From Fibrobacter sp. UWEL (GTDB lineage: Bacteria; Fibrobacterota; Fibrobacteria; Fibrobacterales; Fibrobacteraceae): a stretch of 64,000 bases of DNA. Position numbers and translations under genes: made by a program. Numbering within the stretch: position 1 is the stretch's first letter; every line of letters starts with the position of its first letter. Shown piece by piece: positions 29,019-36,272 of the stretch. The stretch covers positions 62,001 to 126,000 of the forward strand of contig NZ_FRBE01000001.1 in the NCBI RefSeq assembly GCF_900142535.1, written 5' to 3'. The notes under the pieces were generated by a model. That model did no database searches. It saw only the letters and a program-made list of their open reading frames with translations, and was not told where the DNA came from.

Positions 29019-30338
29019 GTGTTTTCCAATTTATGGAAAAATTTTGGCTTGAAAGAACTGGGTGCGGCACTCTTGCTGTCCCTTGCTCCCTTGCATGCGG
29101 CTGACGAACCTTCCAAAAATGAATCTGCTGGGGCTTGCGCTGAAGGGACCCTGCTTACAGGTATCGTCCTGAGTGGTTTGGAACATACTAACGAGCGTGT
29201 GGTTCGGCGAGAGCTTGTAAACCAGGTAGGGGAGGCCTACTCCTCCGAAAAGTTCGTTTCCGAAAAGCGTAAGCTGGAAGATCTGGACTTGTTCACCGAT
29301 GTTCAGTTCAGCTGCGATGCCCAGGGCGTTGCCCATTACCAGTTTAAGGAAATTTTCCGCTGGATTCCTTCTCCGGCGGGGAAGTCTACGGACCGCGATG
29401 GCCTCATGATTGGCCTGGCACTGGCTAACTTGAATGTGCTGGGTGAGGATATTCGCGCCGAAGTGCAGTATCGTACCGCCGTGTCTCCTTTCCTTAAGAA
29501 CAATGAGTATGCGTTCTATTCCAGTTCTCCTTACCTGTTTGGCTTGCCCTTAGGATGGAATTTTGAATTTCTCCGTACGGACAGCTGGGATGACCTGAGA
29601 AATTTCAATGATGCAAGCTGGTTGCTGGATCTGGACCTGGACTGGAAAATTACGTCCCACTTGTCCCTCCTGATTTCCGGTGCTTACCGCTATCTGGAAG
29701 AGGGCCCGGGACATCTGCCGGAAGCTGGCATTGGCTTTGTCTTCGATTATCGTGACGCTTCTCTGGATACTCGCAAGGGCGTGTATCTGGAGTACATGCT
29801 GACTCATGTAGGTGCAGGTGGCTTCGATCATGATGCAGAACATCTGGGCGGTGAAAACTACTGGGAACTCCTGACGGATGCACGAGCCTTCTATACTGCC
29901 TGGCGCTTTATTACAGGTGCGACAGCCTTGGTTCGTTTCCGTCCTGGCGATGTGGAACGTTATGATTTCTTCTATCATGGCGGGGCCAATACATTCCGCG
30001 GTCGTGAATCCAATGGAGACCGTCTGGGAGTCCATGAGGCTTTGCTCACGCTGGAAGAACGCTTTGTCCTGCGAGAACGTAAGGCGGCCTCCCTCGGGGG
30101 AATTAACTTCTTCTATGGTCTGCAGCTGGTGGCGGGTCTGGATGGAAGTCTATTGTGGGATAAGGGCGCTCCTGGCTGGGATAATTACGAGGGCGCCGTC
30201 TATGGCGGGCTCCACATTGTGATTCCCGCTCTGGACCGTGTGCGATTTGAAGTAGGCTACAGCCCCGACCGCGGGGAACCGGTATTCCACTTCGGCCTCT
30301 TTGACAAGACAGTCTCCGCTCGCTGGCGCAACCGGTAG
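29019..30338 (+). CDS. Omp85/BamA-TamA-like outer-membrane protein with one POTRA domain
   Basis: A 439-residue protein starting with GTG, chosen because GGAGG lies 5 nt before it and no ATG is in frame nearby. A signal peptide (about 1-28, ending LHAAD) leads into a POTRA-like domain (about 45-115: GIVLSGLEHTNERVVRREL..GEAYSSEKFVSEKRKLEDLDLFTDVQF) and then a beta-barrel of amphipathic strands with F.GRESNGDRLGVHEALLTLEERFVL, comparable to the conserved R-rich strand (VRGY) of Omp85 proteins. It probably inserts or exports proteins or lipids at the outer membrane. Shorter than BamA (five POTRAs), so it is a specialised relative. Confidence 0.75.
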   Translation: MFSNLWKNFGLKELGAALLLSLAPLHAADEPSKNESAGACAEGTLLTGIVLSGLEHTNERVVRRELVNQVGEAYSSEKFVSEKRKLEDLDLFTDVQFSCDAQGVAHYQFKEIFRWIPSPAGKSTDRDGLMIGLALANLNVLGEDIRAEVQYRTAVSPFLKNNEYAFYSSSPYLFGLPLGWNFEFLRTDSWDDLRNFNDASWLLDLDLDWKITSHLSLLISGAYRYLEEGPGHLPEAGIGFVFDYRDASLDTRKGVYLEYMLTHVGAGGFDHDAEHLGGENYWELLTDARAFYTAWRFITGATALVRFRPGDVERYDFFYHGGANTFRGRESNGDRLGVHEALLTLEERFVLRERKAASLGGINFFYGLQLVAGLDGSLLWDKGAPGWDNYEGAVYGGLHIVIPALDRVRFEVGYSPDRGEPVFHFGLFDKTVSARWRNR

Positions 30339-30340
30339 TA

Positions 30341-30579
30341 GTTATGAATTACGAATTATGAATTATGAATTATGAATTACGAAATCGTATCTCATAACTC
30401 ATATCTCATAACTCATATCTCATATCTCATATCTCATATCTCATAACTCATATCTCGTATCTCATAACTCATATCTCATAACTCATATCTCATATCTCAT
30501 AACTCATATCTCATAACTCATATCTCGTATCTCATATCTCGTATCTCGTATCTCATATCTCATAATTCGTATCTCGTAA
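30341..30579. repeat. 239-bp array of 7-bp units in two opposed orientations
   Basis: This fills the 339-nt gene-free stretch between the Omp85-like gene and ppa. From 30341 to about 30384 the units are ATGAATT/ACGAATT; from there to 30579 they are the opposite orientation, ATCTCAT, AACTCAT, ATCTCGT and AATTCGT, about 28 units. The consensus is A(A/T)(C/T)TC(A/G)T. The two halves can pair as a long imperfect hairpin. Nothing in the stretch codes for protein. 30580-30677 holds only an AT-rich region and the ppa ribosome binding site. Confidence 0.9.
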
Positions 30580-30677
30580 GTGAAAGTCCTTGACTTTCTG
30601 TAAATAAATGCTAAATTTTTATTACATATACTGAATAATCATAAAATCACGGGCTCGTGGGAGCTCGAGGAGAAATA

Positions 30678-31268
30678 ATGGCAATTAACTACTTGGACCT
30701 GCCCATTGGCAAGAAGTATCCCTACGAAGTGGATTGTGTTGTTGAAATTGGTAAGGATACTAACCTCAAGTACGAATACGATGAACGTTTGCATGTGTTC
30801 CGTCTGGACCGCTGCCTTTTGAGCTCTATGAGCTACCCCTGTACTTATGGTTTCATTCCCAGCACCAAGGCTGACGATGGTGACGCTCTGGATATGCTGA
30901 TCTATAGCCCCGCTTCCATGATGACTGGTACTGTCTGCACCTGCCGCGTCATTGGCGCTCTGGACATGACTGACGGTGGCAAGAAGGACTATAAGGTCCT
31001 GGGCGTTCCCGTTTTCAATCCCCGTCCCATTAAGGACATTACCGACGTGGACCAGATGTTCCTCCGCATCACCAAGAACTTCTTCCAGAACTACAAGGAA
31101 TTGGAAGGTAAGGACGTTCAGATTGGTGAATGGAAGAACGCTGAGTTCGCTCGCGAAAAGGTGATTGTAGCCCATCGTGCTTACTATCAGAATCAAGTGC
31201 AGATTCCGGAAACCTGCTACCAGGAACCGGAAGCTGGTGAACATCTTCCTCCCGAAGAACTGATCTAA
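30678..31268 (+). CDS. ppa: Inorganic pyrophosphatase (class A)
   Basis: A 196-residue soluble family I pyrophosphatase, which hydrolyses PPi to drive biosynthetic reactions. KYEYDERLHVFRLDR near 32-46 and the signature ADDGDALDMLIY (about 71-82) supply metal ligands; DITDV and the C-terminal EWKNAEFAREKVIVAHRAY fit the plant/Bacteroidetes-like branch of class A. The ATG at 30678 follows GAGGAG; an in-frame ATG upstream at 30657 lacks a site. A hairpin terminator follows. Confidence 0.9.
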   Translation: MAINYLDLPIGKKYPYEVDCVVEIGKDTNLKYEYDERLHVFRLDRCLLSSMSYPCTYGFIPSTKADDGDALDMLIYSPASMMTGTVCTCRVIGALDMTDGGKKDYKVLGVPVFNPRPIKDITDVDQMFLRITKNFFQNYKELEGKDVQIGEWKNAEFAREKVIVAHRAYYQNQVQIPETCYQEPEAGEHLPPEELI

Positions 31269-31284
31269 GCCTCTTGAATTACGT

Positions 31285-31311
31285 GCGCCTGGATTCGTCC
31301 GGGCGCTTTTT
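31285..31311 (+). terminator. Terminator of ppa
   Basis: GCGCCTGGA / TCCGGGCGC hairpin with TTCG loop followed by TTTTT. Confidence 0.8.
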
Positions 31312-31327
31312 ACTTACAGTTGGTTTT

Positions 31328-33190
31328 ATGCGCAAACTTCTTTTCCTTTTGCTTCTCGTACTCGCCGTAGGGTCTTATGCCAAGACCCTGGTTGCCGTCG
31401 TGGAAACGAAGGCGGAAGATGAGGCCATTAGTTCTTCGGAGCGTCGGTTTGTAACAGATAAGCTGCGTGAAATTGCCAACAAGATTCTGCCGGCTGATGC
31501 GGGCTTCAGCATCATGACTCGTGAGAATATCGAGATGATGCTTCCTCCGGGAAAGACCATCGGGGAGTGTGAAGGAAGCTGCCTGGCGGAAACGGGACGT
31601 AACATTGCGGCGGACTTTATTGCCCAGGCCCGAGTGGGGCGCTTTGGTGAAAAACTGACCCTGACGGTGGAAATGTACGAGACTAAAACGAGCAAGCTGG
31701 TCTCGAGCTTTACGGGGACCAGCCCCGATACAGAGAGTCTGCTGGATGTAATCGAAAGTGATGCTGAAAGATTCTTTAAGAAAGCCCGAAAGGGACGTGA
31801 GGACGCAGGTGACTTTATTGGTCCGGACGGTTTCTCCGATTATTCCGACGGGGAATCTTATTCCATGGCGCGGACCCGCAGTTATATCGTGCAGGTAAAA
31901 AGCAATCCTGCAGGAGCTCTCCTCAGTGTGGACGGAAAGCCTGTGCCCAGCTGTAAGGAAACGCCCTGCAAGATCCAGCTGGAAGCAGGGGAGTATCATT
32001 TTGTGATCGTTGCGGATCAGCACTTTCAGAAGGATACCCTTGTGGAGGTGCAGCAGAGTATGACCTTGAATTTCAAGCTGAAACCTCGCTTTGGATTGCT
32101 GGACGTGAGCCCCACCTACGAGAAGGAATACTACATCAATGAGCCTACGTATGCCTACTTGAATGGAGACTATATTGAGCTGGGGGTGAACCGTCTGAAT
32201 CCTGGCAGTTACAACCTGAAGATTACCAATAACTGCTATGAGCCTGTATCCGCTAGCGTGACCGTTAAAACGGGAAGTCAGCTGACCTTTGATAAGAAAA
32301 TGAAGGTGGCGAAAGGTGGACTTTCCCTAAGTGCCACTCGCGATGACGTCCCTGCGGAAGAGCCTGTTTTTGTGGATGGAAACTATGTTGGCAAAACACC
32401 CTATGACGGGGAAGTTCCAGTATGCGCCACCATTACCATCGGGGCCAATCGTGAAGTGGTTCCCGTGACCATTCCCTATCACGACGAAGCGGATTATACC
32501 TATCAGTTTGCATCCCGAAAGTCCTACGAAACTTCCTATAGCGAATTGGACGAGGATTACGGCTACGCCCCTCAGGCTGTTGCTACAAAACCGAATAGAA
32601 CGCAAAAACGTTCTGAATCCATAGTGGCGCCTGTTGCGGAGTCCTCTGGAAATAGTATCAATGGTTCCGGCTATTTCCAGGTGTTGGCGGGTATAGGATT
32701 TGACCTGCCTTTGTCTCAAACTGCATTCGATGATACAGGCTTAAACTTTATGCTGGGCCTTTATTATGTGGAGGTCTTTGCAGGATGGAAATTCAGCGGC
32801 GGTTTCTTTGCTGGTTTAGGCGCTGGCCTTGGGATTCATGATCCCTTCGTGATGGATTCTTCATCTTCCGATGGCTATAGCGACTATTACGGCATGTCCG
32901 AAGATGTAGGCAATTCTATGCTTCCATCTCCGTCTCTTGCAGGCATTCTATCTGTTGAAATGGGAAATGATTTCACGATGAATTCTGGATACAAGGCTGC
33001 TGTGGGCTTCCGTGCATCTATGGTGTTTAGCTCCTGGCCTGCCATATCCATCAGTGGTTTCTTTGAAATCTTGTCCTTCGCGGGTATGGAAGTAGGATTC
33101 ACTACCGTTACTGGCGATGACCTTTGGGACGACGGTACTGGAATTTCCATGAGGTTCTATTTCAGGTTCCCCAGCCGCCCCGGTGTTTAA
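31328..33190 (+). CDS. PEGA-domain protein with N-terminal TolB-like and C-terminal barrel-like regions
   Basis: A 620-residue exported protein. A signal peptide (about 1-18, ending GSYA) precedes an alpha/beta domain (about 19-160: LVAVVETKAED..RFVTDKLREIA, FSIMTRENIEMMLPP, ADFIAQARVGRFGEKLTLTVEMYETKTSKLV) that resembles the TolB-N/FlgO fold. Then follow PEGA-type repeats (about 195-265 with VKSNPAGALLSVDGKPVPSCKETPCKIQLEAGEYHF, and about 340-385 with PVFVDGNYVGKTPYDGEVPV), which often bind cell-wall or surface partners. The C-terminal 170 residues are Gly/aromatic-rich alternating strands like a small outer-membrane barrel. ATG 31328 is chosen because the signal peptide starts there. Confidence 0.75.
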   Translation: MRKLLFLLLLVLAVGSYAKTLVAVVETKAEDEAISSSERRFVTDKLREIANKILPADAGFSIMTRENIEMMLPPGKTIGECEGSCLAETGRNIAADFIAQARVGRFGEKLTLTVEMYETKTSKLVSSFTGTSPDTESLLDVIESDAERFFKKARKGREDAGDFIGPDGFSDYSDGESYSMARTRSYIVQVKSNPAGALLSVDGKPVPSCKETPCKIQLEAGEYHFVIVADQHFQKDTLVEVQQSMTLNFKLKPRFGLLDVSPTYEKEYYINEPTYAYLNGDYIELGVNRLNPGSYNLKITNNCYEPVSASVTVKTGSQLTFDKKMKVAKGGLSLSATRDDVPAEEPVFVDGNYVGKTPYDGEVPVCATITIGANREVVPVTIPYHDEADYTYQFASRKSYETSYSELDEDYGYAPQAVATKPNRTQKRSESIVAPVAESSGNSINGSGYFQVLAGIGFDLPLSQTAFDDTGLNFMLGLYYVEVFAGWKFSGGFFAGLGAGLGIHDPFVMDSSSSDGYSDYYGMSEDVGNSMLPSPSLAGILSVEMGNDFTMNSGYKAAVGFRASMVFSSWPAISISGFFEILSFAGMEVGFTTVTGDDLWDDGTGISMRFYFRFPSRPGV

Positions 33191-33216
33191 ATAAAAACGA
33201 CCGCATAAACAATTAT

Positions 33217-33241
33217 TAGTTATGAGATACGAATTATGAGG
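33217..33241. repeat. Short heptamer run
   Basis: TAGTTATGAGATACGAATTATGAGG: the inverse-orientation units (ATGAGAT, ACGAATT, ATGAG) of the 30341 array, in the gap after the PEGA gene. Confidence 0.55.
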
Positions 33242-33323
33242 GGTGACTTGTTGTCGCTGCTCTCGACTTAATGTATATTTTCCTCCAGCGGCCTAACTGC
33301 ATGCCTTCGCAAGCCAGGCTGAA

Positions 33324-33548
33324 ATGGATATCAAGAATGATGCTGTGACGGAAGCCCTTGAACGCCTCAAGTCCAGCGAAAAGGACGAGGATAAGCCCGT
33401 GATGACCAAGAAGGAACGTGACTGCATCATTGCCAGCCTGGAAATCGATGCGGAAAAGGCTCGTGAGAAGGCTGAACGTCTTGAGAAGCAGCTCGCCGAC
33501 AAGGATGCTCGCATCAAGGAACTTGAAGCTGCTCTTGCTGCCAAGTAA
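33324..33548 (+). CDS. Small highly charged coiled-coil protein
   Basis: A 74-residue protein almost wholly of charged helix. Residues about 38-72 show a heptad pattern (AEKAREKAERLEKQLADKDARIKELEAAL split over positions) typical of a dimeric coiled coil. No signal peptide. Its codon use and the terminator right after it support a real gene. I cannot name a family; a regulatory or scaffolding role is possible. Confidence 0.65.
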   Translation: MDIKNDAVTEALERLKSSEKDEDKPVMTKKERDCIIASLEIDAEKAREKAERLEKQLADKDARIKELEAALAAK

Positions 33549-33570
33549 CCCTTATATATAACGGTTTAAT

Positions 33571-33602
33571 GCCATCTCGAGGATTCTCGGGGTGGCTTTT
33601 AT
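33571..33602 (+). terminator. Terminator after the coiled-coil miniprotein
   Basis: GCCATCTCGAG / CTCGGGGTGGC hairpin (11 pairs, some G-T) followed by TTTTATT. Confidence 0.7.
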
Positions 33603-33660
33603 TAAACCTGCAAAAAAAAACGCCGAGAAAAGACAAATTTGTGTCACAATGGAAGAAAAC

Positions 33661-33746
33661 GCTAGATCCCCCGTCAAGCGGGGGATGACGTGCTATAATC
33701 AAGCGGGGGATGACATGTGGCTCAATCCGCGGGGGATGACGTGCTA
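33661..33746. repeat. Three tandem copies of a CCCCC/GGGGG palindromic repeat
   Basis: Three spaced copies of AGCGGGGGATGACGTG-like sequence (at about 33677, 33702 and 33728). The first is preceded by GATCCCCCGTC, so it forms a CCCCC...GGGGG hairpin. The last copy abuts the stop codon of the radical SAM gene (minus strand). The motif recalls the widely dispersed GGGGATGAC-type bacterial repeats, and may act as the transcription end of the radical SAM gene. Confidence 0.75.
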
Positions 33747-34646
33747 GAAAATCCTTACCTTTACGGGTAACTTGCTTGTGATTTTCTTTGCGACGGTTTC
33801 CATGAATTCTTTTTCCAGGGGGAGTACGTCGGGGGTTGCGGTCTGGCGGATGACGGTGTACAGCTGGACTTCCACGAAATGTTCGGGGCAGGCGTTGTAA
33901 ATGCGGGTCAGGTTCTGCAGGTAGCTTTTGATTTCTGCGTCGCTAGGAACTTCGCCCTTGATGGAGCAGAGCATGGTCTGGATGCAGATGGGATGGCACT
34001 TGATGGCCTTTTCCAAATTGGAAAGGATGGTGTCGAACTTGACTGCGGAACGGTTCACCTTCTTGTACCATTCTTCGGTACCGGCGTCCAGCTTTGCCCA
34101 GATTTCACCATCGTTTTCTAGCAGGATAGAAAGGGCGTCTTCTACGGAATCGCGACCTAGCTGGCTTGCGTTGGTAATCAGGCGCAGCTTGAAGGAGGCT
34201 GGGTTCAATGGATCGGTGGAACCTACGTGACGTGCCTGGTATTCCTGCTGGATTGCACGCATGCGCCTGCATACTTCGGCAAATTCCTTCACGATGGTGG
34301 ATTCTCCATCGCCGGAAAGACAGAGGTCCTTGATGATTTTCTTATCGTCGGCCACCTTGCCGAAAAAATCACACTTGGCGAACTCGCCGGATTCATAGAA
34401 CAAGACGAACTGACGGAGTTCCTTTTCCACTTCGTCCACATTTACGGGAACAGAAGGGTGGCCTTCCTGGGGACCGCTCTGGCAATAGGCGCAGGCAAAG
34501 GAACATTTGTGGTCAGGGTTCAGATTGACGCCAATGGACAAGCCTCCAGCCCTGCGGCTGATGACGGGATAGACCCACTTGTTGTCTTTCCACATGCGAG
34601 AGTGGTCGCTCCATGCGGCAATCAATGCTTTTTCTTGTTCTGTCAT
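33744..34646 (-). CDS. Radical SAM enzyme of unknown substrate
   Basis: A 300-residue radical SAM protein: GLSIGVNLNPDHKCSFACAYCQ (about 34-55) carries the CxxxCxxC cluster (Cys 48, 52, 55), LSGDGESTI and the later LRLITNAS strand fit the partial TIM barrel. It lacks an obvious C-terminal auxiliary-cluster Cys set. The form recalls a group of stand-alone radical SAM proteins related to the wyosine/YfkA types; the substrate is unknown. The start has no Shine-Dalgarno sequence but TATATTTG lies 5 nt upstream. Its stop codon touches the palindromic repeat at 33661-33746. Confidence 0.8.
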   Translation of the reverse strand: MTEQEKALIAAWSDHSRMWKDNKWVYPVISRRAGGLSIGVNLNPDHKCSFACAYCQSGPQEGHPSVPVNVDEVEKELRQFVLFYESGEFAKCDFFGKVADDKKIIKDLCLSGDGESTIVKEFAEVCRRMRAIQQEYQARHVGSTDPLNPASFKLRLITNASQLGRDSVEDALSILLENDGEIWAKLDAGTEEWYKKVNRSAVKFDTILSNLEKAIKCHPICIQTMLCSIKGEVPSDAEIKSYLQNLTRIYNACPEHFVEVQLYTVIRQTATPDVLPLEKEFMETVAKKITSKLPVKVRIF

Positions 34647-34651
34647 GGCCG

Positions 34652-34659
34652 CAAATATA
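34652..34659 (-). promoter_or_regulatory. TATATTTG box 5 nt before the radical SAM start
   Basis: Minus-strand TATATTTG, 5 nt from the ATG at 34646; suggests a leaderless transcript. Confidence 0.45.
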
Positions 34660-34680
34660 AAAAGGTTTTGGGTTTTATGC

Positions 34681-34688
34681 TACATTTC
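34681..34688 (+). promoter_or_regulatory. TACATTTC box 4 nt before start at 34693
   Basis: TACATTTC ends 4 nt before the ATG at 34693, the same spacing as in folC, hemA and moxR. The divergent box for the radical SAM gene lies about 20 nt away. Confidence 0.45.
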
Positions 34689-34692
34689 TAGC

Positions 34693-35856
34693 ATGCAATT
34701 GCGAAACGTAATGAAGTTTTTTTTGATGCTATTGGCTGGGGCTGTTGCTAGTTATGCCGATAGTGTTTCACCGGATGCCTTTTCTAAAAATGGAGCCGTT
34801 ACTCGTGACCGTCACTTGATGGAAATCAGTGATGTGTTGTTGGCAGGTCGTGGCGGTTATATCGATTTCGGTTTCTACTACACGCCTCTAGCAAGTCAGC
34901 ATCCATTGAAGAGTCAGTACGGTGAGCATGACGGCTTTGCCTTTAGACACCACCTGGGAACATTTGCGGCCGGTGAATTGGCTCCTCAGAAATACATGGG
35001 TGCCTTACTGTGGTTCGATCGTTCCGGTTGGGATGGGGAAGACTTTTTCTTTGTGCCTCAGTACAATGATTTTTCCATCCAGCGTTCGGTAACGACTTGG
35101 GGCTTGACCTATGCGGACCAGAAGAACCATTTTGGCGTTGCCGCTGGTATGCAACACCAGAACATGGAGTATACGGGGATTGTGTACGAGAAGGAAAACG
35201 ACTCGCTGGCCTATAGCTGGGCATACCTGCGTTATGGAAAGGCTAGTATTAGCGGTAACTTCTACAAGGCTGACTGGCGTAGTGTCCATTTCTCCCTGGA
35301 TCTTGAACACCGTTCCATTCTTGAAGATAAGATCATCAAGTATAAGGGATGGAAGAATTATTTACCTAACATAGACGTTGGTTATTATAACAAAGATGAG
35401 GAAGATAATCTTCTGCGGGTTGTCTGGAACCAGAATCTTTATGATCAGCTGATCTATGGAGAGGTGACGTATGACTTTCTGCCGGATGTGGAATTCCATT
35501 CTGCTGCATTGAAGTTCTATCCGGATCCTTCTAGACTTTTCGGGCTTGAAGCTACTTGCGTCCGTCGTGGAGTGCGCAGTGGCGCTAAGGATTTGCTGTG
35601 GGGCGGTGCCATTGACCTGGTGTTCGCTCGTATCGCTTACAATTCTTCTTATGACTATGATCATTTCTTTGGTTCCAAGGGAACCTTCCTGGTGGAATTC
35701 AAGATCAGCTTGGATTACCTGGATGGATTGGTCTTTGGTCGCGGTGCACCTCAGGCCATGCCTATGGAAACCAATATTCTTAAGGAAAAGAATAAGCCTA
35801 AGGGGAAGTCTCTGGAAGCAACCGGTATTCGTTTTGAAAATGGAGGGAACAAGTAA
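34693..35856 (+). CDS. Exported protein, probable outer-membrane beta-barrel
   Basis: A 387-residue exported protein. The signal peptide is MKFFLMLLAGAVASYA (from the internal ATG at 34711); the ATG at 34693 is preferred because the promoter-like box fits it, giving a six-residue N-terminal extension, but 34711 is possible. The mature part is rich in aromatic residues in alternating patterns (WDGEDFFFVPQYNDFSI, LAYSWAYLRYGKASISGNFYKADW, FSLDLEHRSI), as in outer-membrane barrels. No family recognised. It overlaps the next gene by 1 nt. Confidence 0.6.
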   Translation: MQLRNVMKFFLMLLAGAVASYADSVSPDAFSKNGAVTRDRHLMEISDVLLAGRGGYIDFGFYYTPLASQHPLKSQYGEHDGFAFRHHLGTFAAGELAPQKYMGALLWFDRSGWDGEDFFFVPQYNDFSIQRSVTTWGLTYADQKNHFGVAAGMQHQNMEYTGIVYEKENDSLAYSWAYLRYGKASISGNFYKADWRSVHFSLDLEHRSILEDKIIKYKGWKNYLPNIDVGYYNKDEEDNLLRVVWNQNLYDQLIYGEVTYDFLPDVEFHSAALKFYPDPSRLFGLEATCVRRGVRSGAKDLLWGGAIDLVFARIAYNSSYDYDHFFGSKGTFLVEFKISLDYLDGLVFGRGAPQAMPMETNILKEKNKPKGKSLEATGIRFENGGNK

Positions 35857-36251
35857 TGAAAAAGCAGACCCTTCATCTTTCATCATTCATTCTTCATTTT
35901 GCGATTCTTATTCCGGCGATTCTTTTGACGGGTTGTCTTTCCCACTGGTTCCTGGATACGGAAAGTCGCCTCCAGGTGGAAAACGGTACGGATGACTTGA
36001 CGTTCTACGCTCTGGACGTGCTTTCCGAAGATAGCGTTTCCTATGAAAAGTGGATTGAGGAAACGATCCTGCCGGGAGAGCGTAGCCATGTGGCTGCTGC
36101 TGACTGGGTAGGTGAATTTAATGTCCGTCTCCGTTATGGCAAGGCTGAGGGCGATACCCTTCAGGATATCCGCAAGCTGGAAATCTCTGGGGGTAGCATG
36201 TATTTGAAAATCACCGCCCAGGATGATTCCCTGGTCTATACGTTCAAGTAA
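35856..36251 (+). CDS. Small lipoprotein
   Basis: A 131-residue lipoprotein with lipobox LLTGC (Cys 27). The long signal region begins KKQTLHLSSFILHFAIL, encoded by DNA with TCATC/TTCATT repeats (35868-35897), which is odd for a signal peptide. The mature part (about 35-131) is beta-rich (LQVENGTDDLTFYALDV, EFNVRLRYGK). Translation is coupled to the upstream barrel-like gene by TAATG. The smc gene follows after 21 nt with its own promoter-like box. Function unknown. Confidence 0.65.
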   Translation: MKKQTLHLSSFILHFAILIPAILLTGCLSHWFLDTESRLQVENGTDDLTFYALDVLSEDSVSYEKWIEETILPGERSHVAAADWVGEFNVRLRYGKAEGDTLQDIRKLEISGGSMYLKITAQDDSLVYTFK

Positions 36252-36257
36252 AAAAAC

Positions 36258-36265
36258 TATCTTTG
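36258..36265 (+). promoter_or_regulatory. TATCTTTG box 7 nt before the smc start
   Basis: TATCTTTG matches TAnnTTTG. With transcription starting 5-8 nt downstream, the smc message would begin at or just before its GTG start codon. Confidence 0.45.
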
Positions 36266-36272
36266 AACTGCT

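Noticed and set aside
30341-30579. CRISPR array
   Set aside because: Units are 7 bp and contiguous, with no unique spacers of 25-40 bp and no cas genes nearby.
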